Assembly: GCA_903813345.2 (NCBI GenBank)
Contig: CAIIXF020000004.1
Location: forward strand, 25,853,985 to 25,917,984
Direction of reading: 5' to 3'
Origin: Owenia fusiformis
Taxonomy: Eukaryota; Annelida; Polychaeta; Sabellida; Oweniidae
DNA length: 64,000 nt
The notes beneath the pieces were generated by a model. That model saw nothing but the letters and a program-made list of their open reading frames with translations, was not told where the DNA came from and did not search any database. Position numbers and translations under genes: made by a program. This document shows positions 11,957 to 22,265 of this stretch, one piece after another. Numbering within the stretch: the stretch's first letter is position 1; each line of letters starts with the position of its first letter.

Positions 11957-12640
11957 ACCATTTGCCTTAAATCCTCTGTCGATAGGATTTCCGTTTTAAG
12001 TTATTTTTGTTCAACATCAATGTAGAAAACTCCTCTATGACTCATGGTTCAAAAGCTCGCCTATTTTCAAAATGGTCGCCATTTTTGTCTCTCGGAATTC
12101 ACTTTTGGCCAATTTTCTAGCTTTACAAATAATTTCAGGTGTCCTGCATTGTAAAAACCCACGTCACTGTAAAGACGTATTAGTATGAAATATAATTTTG
12201 TTACAAAAAATCGGCAAAAAGTTATATCCGTTTTTTCAGCCATTTTAGTTAAAATTGATTTGTCGATCTGTCTCGCGATATTCACTTTTGAACCATTTGC
12301 CTTAAAACCTCTGTCGATAGGATTCCAGTTTTAAGTTATTTTTGTTCAACATCAATACAAAAAAAACTCCTAAATGACTTCTGGTTCAAAGGCTCGCCTG
12401 TTCCAAAATGGTCGCCATTTTAGTCTTGCGAAATTCACTTGTGGCCCATTTCCTAGATTTACAAATAATTTCACTTGTGGCCCATTTCCTAGATTTATAA
12501 ATAATTCCAGGTGTCCTGCATTGTAAAAAGCCATATCACTATAAAGAGTAGTTGTATGAAATAATTTTGTTTCAAAAAATCGGCAAAATGTACATCAATG
12601 TTTTTTTATTTTCTGCCATTTTAGCCATCATTCACTTTTA
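11957..12640. repeat. Tandem duplication, ~335 bp period, with AAATGG...CCATTT hairpins
   Basis: ACCATTTGCCTTAAA begins copies at about 11957 and 12292. The two copies align over roughly 300 bp, sharing GATAGGATT, TTTAAGTTATTTTTGTTCAA and CAGGTGTCCTGCATTGTAAA. Each has the palindrome-like AAAATGGTCGCCATTTT. The second copy has an internal ~38 bp duplication (CACTTGTGGCCCATTTCCTA twice, near 12440 and 12477). It lies within the last visible astacin intron, with no coding evidence. Confidence 0.75.
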
Positions 12641-12886
12641 AGCAACACCGTGTGAGCCCAGTACCGACGTTACTATTTTCTATCAAATTAGTACATTATA
12701 TAGCTGGAATACCTTTTCAAACGCGTTATTTCAATACCATATTTGGAGAGGTTTATATAAAAAATAAATTATAAAACATGATAATATTAATAATTAAAAA
12801 ATACTTGGAGAGGCTCTGCATTCCTACCCTCCCTAATGGAACATATACTTTTACGTTTTATCAACCTCACATTTTTTTCTTATCAG

Positions 12887-13019
12887 GCATTTTCAATAGG
12901 AACTGCGGCGAGCAATCCAACAATGGACGCCGTTAATCCTTTATACAATGGAAACATGGGCAATGATGTTGGTCTGTCCTTCTTAGACGCACAGTTATTT
13001 AACATCCATTACTGCAGTG
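12887..13019 (+). CDS. Astacin metalloprotease, exon d (C-terminal end of catalytic domain)
   Basis: The exon follows the acceptor TTTTCTTATCAG and ends before a putative donor GTAATC. It encodes AFSIGTAASNPTMDAVNP through VGLSFLDAQLFNIHYCS, matching the end of the astacin domain (GLSxxDxxxINxxYxC with the last disulfide Cys). It starts in phase 0, continuous with exon c, and would end in phase 1. No downstream exon (EGF, CUB or ShK, which commonly follow astacin domains) was recognised. The donor is weaker than the others, so the exon could also read on to a stop at 13181-13183. Confidence 0.75.
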
Positions 13020-13070
13020 GTAATCCTTACATTTTATTTTGCGTATTAGTAATGAACAATATTAGCAAAA

Positions 13071-13341
13071 AGTGGTCAAAAATGGAAACCATGATGCATT
13101 TTGCCCATATCTTTGTCATTTTAGGTAATTATGGGTGCAGGTTTGCCGAAAGTGCAATATTGGCACTAGAGTATGTTGTTTAAAGTGCTGTAACATTATG
13201 ACTATCAATAATGATGGTCGTGAATATGATTGGCCGGTGGGAATTTGAATTATGTATAAATGTGCCAAATATCAGGAAGTAATTTCCTAAAATGACAGAT
13301 ATGAGGAAAATAGTGACAGCGTTTCCGTTTTTTGACCACCC
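13071..13341. mobile_element. Possible small inverted-repeat element
   Basis: GTGGTCAAAAATGGAAAC at 13072-13089 is mirrored by GTTTCCGTTTTTTGACCAC at 13321-13339, giving a ~270 bp unit with ~18 bp imperfect ends and no ORF. It starts only about 50 bp after astacin exon d. Target duplications are not obvious, so the assignment is tentative. Confidence 0.4.
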
Positions 13342-14213
13342 TCTATTATACAAACATATACCCTCCTTGACGCGTATTATGCTTTTATTTGATCAAAAAC
13401 AAGTAAAGCGATCGTTTTAAGATCACTTTTTATAAATGTATAGGAAATGCATTTTACATGGTGTACTTTAACGTTGCTGATTTCTTTAAATCAATCTTTA
13501 TCGTTTTCGTTTTTCAAATCTGTCCAAAGCATTCAAGACAAATTTGGCATTGTTAATGTTGAGTAGTGTTTTTGTACCACAAGGGCTTTTAACATTACAC
13601 AAAGTGCAATAATAGACAAATAAATTTGGATCTTAAAAATAAGATCGTCTTAAATTGTTAACACAATTATTACATATCACATATAGAGAATCGTATATCA
13701 TTATATACTATATACAGGGTGACCAAAAATCAGAACCCTCTATCAGTGTAATAATTTCTTAAATATCTAGCCTATCAACCTCACTTAGAATATGTCCAAT
13801 TTTCGGAAAATCAGGATTGAGACAAAATCAAATGAGATTTTATAAGAAATTCAGAGGGAAATTCCAAAGAAGAGGTCAAATTAAAGTCTCATTTAATAAT
13901 TTAATTAAAAAATGAAGAATAGATAATGGTAAAACACCCAGTAAAACATCAGGTGACTGAAATCCCTTGCCTCTGAGCAAGGACATCTCAAATGGTGTAC
14001 AAAATTCCATTTGGTGAATTCTGGTGAATTCTCTAGAAATCATACAGACAGCAGATGGTCAGTCAATAGCATGGTATGACATGTGATATCAAAGTCAAAT
14101 ATTTGATAATGAGTTTGAAGAGGAAGAAATGAGAATTGAATGGAAATGAAGAGAATGAGAAATGAAGAGAATGAGAAATGAATGGAAAAATTATTAGCTT
14201 ACACCTACATTGT
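13342..14213. other. Gene-free AT-rich stretch
   Basis: No ORF with recognisable protein and no convincing exon. A CAGGGTGACCAAAAATCAGA motif at about 13717 resembles a DNA-transposon end but has no partner nearby. A GAATGAGAAATGAAGA simple repeat lies at about 14130-14190. Confidence 0.5.
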
Positions 14214-14354
14214 ATTTATGTGATAGATTCATATTAAGAAAAGAAGAAGTAAGGCAGATGTGGGCAATAAAATATTACAAATTTTATTGAATTACGTAAT
14301 GTTACATAATAGTTACAATAAAATAATTTTTGGTTGGGGCAAAAATGCCCGCAC
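14214..14354. repeat. Dispersed repeat block A; identical direct copy at 24823-24959
   Basis: About 140 bp, essentially identical to 24823-24959 (TTTATGTGATAGATTCATAT ... TTTTTGGTTGGGGCAAAAAT). The 24.8 kb copy adjoins the 3' flank of the Ngaro-type retroelement, so this block may be a terminal piece of that family. Unproven. Confidence 0.7.
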
Positions 14355-14439
14355 ATATATGTACATGTGTATAACAATACATGATAATGAGACAAGGGTG
14401 GTGGCTGGGGAAAATGGGCGGAAAAGATTTTTACTATAA

Positions 14440-14563
14440 TATAAATCTATATATATATGAGTTAGTTATTTTCAAAAGGTGGAGTGAACTATAGTACCTA
14501 GTTTAGTCAATAGAGGGAATAGTTATCTGTCCCCGGGAAAGTTTCCCCGGGAATTGTTACTCC
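14440..14563. repeat. Dispersed repeat block B; inverted copy at 24487-24605
   Basis: ATATGAGTTAGTTATTTTCA through CAATAGAGGGAATAG and a GC hairpin (CCCGGGAAAGTTTCCCCGGG) reappear in reverse complement at 24487-24605. The hairpin and the inverted relationship fit a small mobile unit. No coding potential. Confidence 0.65.
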
Positions 14564-14764
14564 AACTGAGTAATTCAGTCAGTAAATTGGCTTACACTAC
14601 GATATAATTTCAATCCCAGCATTCTTTTGTATTATGTATGCGTTCTATGTGCAACATTGGACAGTTTATACCAACACGTTTCACTCGTCGGGAGACGTGT
14701 ACGTTGATAAGTTGCACTTTCAATATTGCAATTATTTGGCCTTTTTAAATTTACAACTTTGACC

Positions 14765-14952
14765 ACATTGGCGGATCCAGATGAAAATCCACGGCCCATG
14801 TTTTGAACATTTGACCTAAAAAGGCCAAATTATGGCCAAAATGCCCATTTTCGAGGCCCTATGTAATTTTTGAGAAAAACAATTTTTGGGGCCCTACAAT
14901 TTTTTTCTAAGCCCAGGAAGGGGGGGGGGGTATTGGTCTGGATCCGCCAGTG
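14765..14952. mobile_element. Short MITE with CACTGGCGGATCCAGA-type ends
   Basis: The left end CATTGGCGGATCCAGAT and the right end TCTGGATCCGCCAGTG are inverted repeats of ~15 bp bordering a 188 bp unit. Both borders are next to GACCA, a possible target duplication. A run of ten G lies near 14920. No ORF. Superfamily not assigned (hAT-like is possible). Confidence 0.6.
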
Positions 14953-14959
14953 GACCATG

Positions 14960-16808
14960 TATGATTTCAAAAATAGGCTTATAGCTAAATACGATGAACC
15001 CCATTAGAACTCCACTATGCCGTTATTTTCATGATTTACGATTTAAGTGCGCTATGTGCATTCGTTTCTCAGAAAATATCGTCAATTACGATTCGCGGAT
15101 TGACGATTTTTGTTCTCTACGATGTTGTCCACGATTTTCCAAATTCTGTTTCTCGAAGCACTTCGTCAATAAAATCGGACAGCAATATAACAAAAACAGT
15201 TTTATTCGCGTCATCTTTGAAAATTACTTTTACTAAAGAGATCATAGAGAGAAGGTGAAATTTGCCTTGATGTTGTATTGTTATTGTGTTGTCCTGTATT
15301 GTATAACATGCCACGACAGCCTGGCATCGCAAATCAGTAAACAAAAGTTGAAATAAACATTCTTACTAAATGTGTTCTACAAGTGAAGGTAAAGTTGCAC
15401 TTTCGACCAGGAAGGCCCCTTTCTTGGTCGCAGACGCATTTAGCGTTAAAATAAATATGAAGACAATATTTTCCAAATACGGTTCTTTTAATTCAGAACA
15501 TAGATTATGTTAGGCAGATTTTTTTACAAAAGAGTGTCTTCAGGAAACCTAGGACAACTCCGTCTAACACCGCATATCCTTATTCATCAGCTAAGTCGTG
15601 ATCAACACAGCCTTCTCTCTCGAGCGTTAGATATAGAATCACCCTATGATCGCATAGAATGAACGGAGGAGGGGATGCCGGAATTTCTGCAAAATTCAAC
15701 AAATCTGGAAGATTTATTTTTCAAGAAAAGTTAAAGTTGAAAAGTTTAGAAGTTGAAAGTTGAATTGCAAAATGAATAAGTGCACGGTATGGTAAAATGT
15801 GTTAGGTATACTAGGATTTTTGTTTGAACTGATACGCCTCTAAGATATGAGATCTATAAAAGGGCATATCGTTATCAACGTGTAAAAGTGAAGTTTTTGC
15901 TATAAATCACGCAACAATGGTCTACACGACCTGTAATTAATACTTGTAAGGGGCGTTATTATCGCAAAACTTAAATGTCATTTGTGAATACGGTGGTATG
16001 ATCTTCCATTGTGTGTTTCGTATGGAGAGCACACCCCCATCTTGCTTCACCAAGCTTCGGACCTATCCTCATAGAACGTAGAGATTGCGCGTGGGAACAG
16101 ACGATGCACGCCCCCCCCGTCCTTAACATTTCGAACGAATGAAACATTTAGAAACTAAAAAAAAGTCTAACGTATAGAACTTTAAAAAGGAAATCACGAA
16201 ATATTTTCCTTAGACATATACAGTTTGGACAATATGAAATAGATAGCAACATAATACAGCGCATCATTGAGAAAGTATACCGTCCTCTTTCTTGTTCATA
16301 CGAGATTTGAATCAGGCATTTGGAGACCGATGTGCATTGAACTGACATGATAGATAGATAATATTACGGACGCTTTCATGATTTTAATTTACCTACACAT
16401 ACAGCAAACATTTGTTTAAAATAAGCTTTAAGAAGAAGAATGGACAAGCCTTCTAATGGTGTGCTGATGATATGGTCAAATATTTTATAGAATAACAAAA
16501 AATCTACTAAGTGTTGTCAATCTGCGGAAAGGTTTGTTTTAGTTCTGGTAAAATGTAGATAACAGTATTTGTAATAATTAGCTTAATTTCTTAGAGAAGG
16601 CCTATGAAGTTTTGGATTCATGGATGGACCCCATGAATTTGTTTATCAGAAAAATAAAGTTACATTTTAATAATCTGCCAAGATTTATTAAAAGTTCCAA
16701 AATAGCAGAGATATGTTAATAATTAAGGCCATCGAAGGGTATGCGTTGATCAAAACTGGTCTTAGTGAGTTCATTTTTAGGAACGATAAAACTTTCTACC
16801 AAATACAC
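14960..16808. other. Gene-free stretch, nothing recognised
   Basis: Short overlapping ORFs on both strands at 14994-15344 and 16148-16348 have no domain signature and normal stop density around them. No splice-supported exon, tandem repeat or terminal inverted repeat was seen. Confidence 0.45.
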
Positions 16809-17400
16809 AACACAATCAGACACTACCAACCACTTCATCCGACTAGGCACAACCTGCTACTCAACCAACAACAACAGAACACAAATCATTATAGAATTAC
16901 CATAACGCCATGGGGCACAATCTGACACGAAACCAATGCCAGACAAAAAAACTTATAGAGATAACGATTGTCAAACTGATAAAACACAATTAGGCACAAC
17001 CAATAAAATACAACCAATTCTCATCGATCAAACTTGAGGTAACACCAGTCACATACATGGACACAGCCAATTGCAAATATCTTACCGGACTGGGCACAAC
17101 CTGCCAAGCGATCAATATAATACAATCGCAACACAACCCATTAGAAAACTTACGTTTTACGAACCACAACCTCAACCTATCATTTAACTAAATTATTTAG
17201 GCACTACCTGACACAAACCTACCATAACACAACCAGGCTCAACCAAATACTCAATTTATTATACTCGATTAAATCAAACAAAACACAATAATGCACAACC
17301 AATGAAACACAACGAAACGCTGATATCAGTATATCCAACTAATCTTCTCTAATTAGAGATAACAACACAACACAATCGTGGACAACCTGATACATACCCC
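16809..17400. repeat. C/A-rich low-complexity repeat block; second copy at 21585-22265
   Basis: The plus strand is strongly biased to A and C, with recurrent GGCACAACC/AACACAACC motifs. Long segments match 21585-22265 in the same order, for example GGACTGGGCACAACCTGC, CCAACTAA.CTTCTCTAA and the final ACACAACACAATCGTGGAC. It is therefore a ~600 bp duplicated block separated by ~4.2 kb. Short ORFs in it are by-products of the skewed composition. Confidence 0.7.
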
Positions 17401-17444
17401 CATACATACATACCTTAAGCTGCGTTAAAATAATTATAATATTG

Positions 17445-17650
17445 ATGGAAAGGTAACTTGACTTTATTTCCAATACCCTGAAATTTTCCCAATTTTTTCC
17501 TCGAATACAAAAGGTTGAAAATCGATGATAAACCTACCATTTTCCATTGGTTAACATGGGAATAACATTTATCATCAATTTTCGACCTATTGACACTGAG
17601 GAAATTGAGAAATTTTGGAGATATTGGAAATAAAGTCAAATTACGTTTCA
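17445..17650. repeat. Foldback hairpin, ~80 bp arms
   Basis: 17450-17530 and 17568-17645 are imperfect reverse complements. The pairs include GACTTTATTTCCAATA with TATTGGAAATAAAGTC, and GATGATAAA with TTTATCATC, around a ~35 bp loop. A minus-strand 138-codon frame across it (17415-17831) is judged non-coding because it merely crosses the hairpin. The fold suggests a small MITE. Confidence 0.65.
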
Positions 17651-17776
17651 AGCAATAGTTTAAGTATTTCCATCGCATGTTAAGTAAATAAAAATTCAAA
17701 AGTAAAGAGACTTTAAGACGTAGTTCAATGGGGGAGCTAAGGTTGCCAAACTTATGGAGGGGAGTGTAAGTTACTA

Positions 17777-19160
17777 GAGAGGTTAAGCTACACGTATTTG
17801 ACAAAACTTGAACGTGAACTTCAATGCGCACGCAGATAAATGACGTCAGATTTGTTTATTTCCTGTGGGCCAGCGTGAATTTTACAGGTTTTTACATGAG
17901 ATTATCATATTCGTGCAATTTACAGACGCGTATTCAACAAAACATGAACGTGTACTTCTATGCGCGCGCAGGAAAATGACGTCAGATTAGTCTACTTTCT
18001 ACAGGTAAGCGTGAAAGTTACAGGTTTTTACGTGTAGATGAGTGATTACACGTCGCTCATTACGTGATTGATTTTAGCTATGTTTTAGGATGGCCCGGGG
18101 GCCTATTTGATACAAACACTATTGCTTGTTATATCGGTAAACCCCAAATCCTTTATTGGAAATAAAGAATACATTTTAGAGATTAAATGACAACTTCAAA
18201 TGTGATCGTTTGTTCATTCCGTACAATATAAATAGGAAGGGCTAATTTGATTCCCGGGGCTTGGTACAATATGTATACTAAACGAAATGAAATGACAACC
18301 AGGGCCTACGATTGCCTTATCACTACATTTGATTTGGTTGAATCTGAATGACTGAATGGCCTGAATTGATTGCAAATTAAATAATGTCACAATTAATATG
18401 ACACAAATGGTATATCACATCAAATGTGCAAATATGAAGTATCGATCAATCGATTCAGGTCATGCTAAAATTAAAAGATTGTACGTTTTTTCATCATTTT
18501 TTCTACAAAATGGCTAAAGAAAAATGCTTCAAAAGCAACTTTTACACTTATGAAATCCCATACAACTTTGTAAATCCAAAGATTATACTGTTATGTTTCA
18601 TTAATTAATAACATATTTGGATAAGATGTAGGGATGTGTAGGATGCAAATGGATTTTGACGGACACACAAATACTTCCTGGTGTGGCATCTCTACCCCTG
18701 TACACTTTATGGTTGAATATTGGCCCTAATAAGTGGCCCATTCATCAATATAGTGCTGAATATAGGTCAACAAAATACTAGTGTACATGTCAACAATAAA
18801 AGCAGAATATTCATTTTGAAAAATCAGATGAATTTATTTTGTTCATGGGGAGATTATAATGGAGGGCGCACTAGATCATTTAATTGTGGTTGAATATGAA
18901 ATAAAGCAAAAATAAAAAACAAAATGTTTTGATGCGACTAGATTCGAACCCAGGCCTAACGGACACTAGTCCGAGGTGCTATCCATTACACCATAGAAAC
19001 ATGACCCTCAGTCACAGGCACCACATGAATATAGCTCCACGTCCACTGACATGGTTTCAGACGCGTAGCTTTAACAGAAAATTTTCTTAAACGTGTACTT
19101 GAGCGTGGACTTACGCGTTCAGGTTCACGGTTTACATTTATACGTGTAGCTTAACCTCTC
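17777..19160. mobile_element. 1.38 kb DNA element with perfect 21 bp TIRs and TA duplication
   Basis: The left end GAGAGGTTAAGCTACACGTA and the right end (its reverse complement) match perfectly over 21 bp and are flanked by TA on both sides (17775-17776, 19161-19162), the Tc1/mariner-type signature. The termini start with the same GAGAGGTT as the MITE at 9176 and the repeat beginning at 234. The interior has a ~135 bp duplication (17800-18050) containing AAATGACGTCAGATT in each copy, and a tRNA-like sequence at 18931-19003. No transposase frame is visible, so it is non-autonomous. Confidence 0.75.
18931..19003 (-). pseudogene. tRNA-Gln-like pseudogene / SINE head
   Basis: On the minus strand, TATGGTGTAATGGATAGCAC (A box region) and GGGTTCGAATC (B box) are spaced as in a tRNA and resemble eukaryotic tRNA-Gln. 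The anticodon arm has too short a loop and the acceptor ends do not pair, so it is not a functional tRNA. A T-run lies ~15-30 bp downstream (18908-18920) and could act as a Pol III terminator. It sits inside the TA-flanked element 17777-19160. Confidence 0.55.
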
Positions 19161-19162
19161 TA

Positions 19163-20019
19163 TTGTTACGTACACGAAACGAGTTAGAAGTAAGGCATCA
19201 CATCGACGATTTTTACTGGGGAGAAACGTGATGCAAAAACACAGTGTTTTGGCATCAAGATGGCCAAGCTTCAGGTCCAGGTGATGGGTCTTCGAAAGAT
19301 ATTTTGTTTTCCCCATTTAAACCCATTTCTTGGACGAGTTTCTCAATAATCGTATACGGCACTTAAGACACGATCTATAATGTTAAAAATGTTCTTAGTT
19401 TAGATCTAGCATCATCAAAAAGTGAGAAATTCACTGTTTTAGTTCCTCGATTTTGATGCAAAAACACCACACCTAAGCTGCAAAAACACTTTTCAATATT
19501 ATGTCCAGTGATGCACAAACACCAATTAATGGCAGATTGTTGAACCACATTATGGGCATTCATAGACTATTAATTAATCAATCGTATCATTTCAAAGAAC
19601 ATAAATCCTTAGGAACAGATTTGAAATGCTACTGTAAACTAGGGCAACCGAGTCAATTAATATCATTTAACACCTTTCAGGCAATCATGGCTCGGAGAAC
19701 ATGAGATTTCTGAGACGGATACTAGATGAAAAGACAAGGAGCTTTATATAAATCACACCACTTTGGTCTGAAATTTTCGCGCCTCATTGAGCAAAAATGA
19801 GGACCGGGGTAACAGGAATGATGGTCCCCTACTCTAGGAATGATTTCCGCCCGAACCCTTCCCCCTAGGAACGACACTCCTACGTACGAATATACATATT
19901 ATTGAGACCCGAGTTTCTAAGGATATTGGTCCAGAGGAGACAATTGTCAAAACACAGTGATAATACCTTTAATCCCAGTACGCATTGTTTATTAGAATCG
20001 GCATATTTTTATGGTAATC
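19163..20019. other. Gene-free stretch, nothing recognised
   Basis: Only short ORFs without domain signatures (for example 19501-19704). The phrase GATGCAAAAACAC recurs three times (near 19230, 19456 and 19511, the last as GATGCACAAACAC), suggesting a weak degenerate repeat. No exon or element ends seen. Confidence 0.4.
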
Positions 20020-20830
20020 GTAGAAAATCTACGGCAGGATTACGGTCTCTGTTCGGCATATCCAGTTTTTCACAGCCTCAGAGTCAATCATAATCATAAC
20101 CCAGAGTTATAACTGTTTTAATTTCTACGGCCAACGTAGAAGTTAATAAAAAAAACTCCGCATGGCTGCCGTATGGTTGCCGCAGCAAAACTGACTCAAA
20201 GACCGAGTACATTACCAATCAAACCAATCGGCAGACGCAAGTCAACCGTAATTCAGTCAGACGTGCCACAATGGGATCTTTCTGCAATCAAGCTACGACC
20301 TGATGATTTCTACGTGAATCGCACGAATTAACGAACTCTGAGTATTTTCTACGGCTAGCCTGTATGTTATCTACGGTCGGATCACGGTATCCGTACATAT
20401 CCAGTAATTTACAGCCTGTGGAGTCACCGTACCGTAGAAATTATGACTCTGAATGTTTTCATTTCTATGATTACCGTAGAAGTGAAAACGCCGTAGACTG
20501 TGAGTCATCATTTAAAAGGTCGTGCAGCACCCATAAGTTTTATATTTTCACAAAATCAAAATACGACTTCCCAAGCGAATGTGACTGTTAAAATATCTGA
20601 ATTACATAAAATTTTCACGGCAGACGTATGGCTATCGGGCGTAAAATGTAATAAAACCGTGCGTTCGCCGTTGCAAGTGTGACTACGGTCGTTTTACGGT
20701 TTCTGTATGGTGTATCAATATTTTAAAGGCCGTAGAGTCCCCGTAGAAATCATAAGTCAGGGTTAACTTTTTCTATTCATTGTAGAAATAAACATGCCGC
20801 TGGCGGACCGTGGAAAGGTCCCGCGGCTGC
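20020..20830. repeat. Degenerate ~335 bp repeat rich in TACGG/CCGTA, about 2.5 copies
   Basis: Homologous landmarks recur near 20025, 20365 and 20690: CTACGG..G.ATTACGG followed by CAGCCTC/CAGCCTG.GGAGTC and, ~100 bp later, CCGTAGAA or CGTAGAA. Many internal CCGTA/TACGG inverted pairs give hairpin potential. Short plus-strand ORFs there are not gene-like. Confidence 0.5.
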
Positions 20831-20939
20831 TGTACATAGGGCCTAGTCGACTTGCGGCTAATCCTAGAGTTTGTGGTTTACCCCTGCGACCTGTAGGATC
20901 GCTGTAAGCACCCCCGCGACCGCCTTAATTGCACTAAAT

Positions 20940-21595
20940 TGACCTAAATAATGATTTACTTTTTCGTTTTCATTTACACATTTTGCGTAGATCTTTAAAG
21001 ATGCAATTTTTGATTTGGAGTTGCCATTTTGATATTTTTTCCTTTCTTCCGACAAATGTTGAATATATTGTGTAACCTATAATAAGTATTAAATTTCTAA
21101 ATGCTATATCACTTTTCATGAAATGAAAACCCAGAATAAAATGTTTCCGGAGTATTTTACATTTCAATATTTTTTCCACATCCTTCCATAGTGCTTCTAC
21201 TTGCTTACATTCAAAAATAAGATGTTTTGCATTTTGAATTATATTAAATTTTGAACAATTTTGGTTAATATTAGAGTTCCATCTACATATCTCACTTCCA
21301 CATGCAAAAATGTTGTGAAATAATTTAAAGTTGAATTCAGCATACTTTTTGTATTTCATGTTTGTCATTTCAAAGAATATATTTTATCATAAAACGTTTT
21401 ATCATGAGGAATACTAAAAATATTACTCCAATGTTTTCCTAAAACATTTCGTTCTTGTTTACTTTTTATCAATATATCATATAGCATATTTGTTTTCATC
21501 TCTTCTAATTTAATCCATTTATTATTTCCTAAAAGGAAAGTTTTCCTGTATTTTATGTTTGTGACCAGCCCTGCATGAGAACAACAGAACACATT
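20940..21595 (-). pseudogene. L1/Tx1-like LINE ORF2 C-terminal remnant
   Basis: Two consecutive minus-strand frames (21592-21365 and 21368-20970), separated by a stop or frame change near 21366, give one protein tail. It contains YAEFNFKLFHNIFACGSEIC and NAKHLIFECKQVEALWKDVE, the C-terminal Cys/His segment found in L1/Tx1-type ORF2 proteins. Upstream RT motifs are missing (5' truncation at about 21595). It lies directly before the second copy of the C/A-rich block. Confidence 0.65.
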
Positions 21596-22265
21596 CCAAT
21601 TATAAAATTAGCATGACGCAATGGGGCACAATGTGACTGTACACGAAACCAATACCAGACAAAAACACTTAAAGAAAACCGACTGTCAAACTAAGTGACA
21701 CAACACAATCAGGCACAACCAATAAAAACAACCAATCTAAAATACCAATATGCACAACAAATTCTCATCCAACTTGAGATAACACTAGTCACACAGATGG
21801 ACACAGCCAAATACCTCACCGGACTGGGCACAACCTGCTACCCGACCAATGTAATACATTCACAACACAACATTATAAAACTTACGTAACCCAATGCGCC
21901 AAAACACATTACAACCAGATTCAACCAGACAAAGAACCACAATTCCGACTGCGCTGTAAAACTGCTACAACACAATCGAGCACAACCCAATCATAAACCA
22001 ATCCAACACAGTCAACAAGATTAAACTCAACTCAACCTATCATTTAACTAATTCATTTAGGCACTACCTGCAAAAAACCTACCATAACACAACCAGGCTT
22101 AACCAAATACTCAATTAATTAAACTCGATTAAATCAAACAATCAAAACACAATCAGGCACAACCTATGAAACTGTGATATCAGTATATCCAACTAAGCTT
22201 CTCTAAATAGAGACAACAATCAACCGGGCAACCACACAACACAATCGTGGACCACCCGACCACCC
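21585..22265. repeat. Second copy of the C/A-rich duplicated block
   Basis: Direct-orientation relative of 16809-17400, with the same ordered landmarks and similar A+C bias on the plus strand. It has an additional ~90 bp (near 21900-22010) not present in the first copy. No coding evidence. Confidence 0.7.

Noticed and set aside
13717-13750. DNA-transposon end CAGGGTGACCAAAAATCAGA
   Set aside because: No inverted partner was found within several kb; a similar phrase near 33430 (TTTTTTGGACACCCTG) is too far and too short.
17415-17831. 138-codon minus-strand ORF
   Set aside because: It spans the foldback hairpin, and its sequence mirrors itself because of the inverted arms; no protein family is recognisable.
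18931-19003. Functional tRNA-Gln gene
   Set aside because: A and B boxes are good, but the anticodon arm is malformed and the acceptor stem does not pair.
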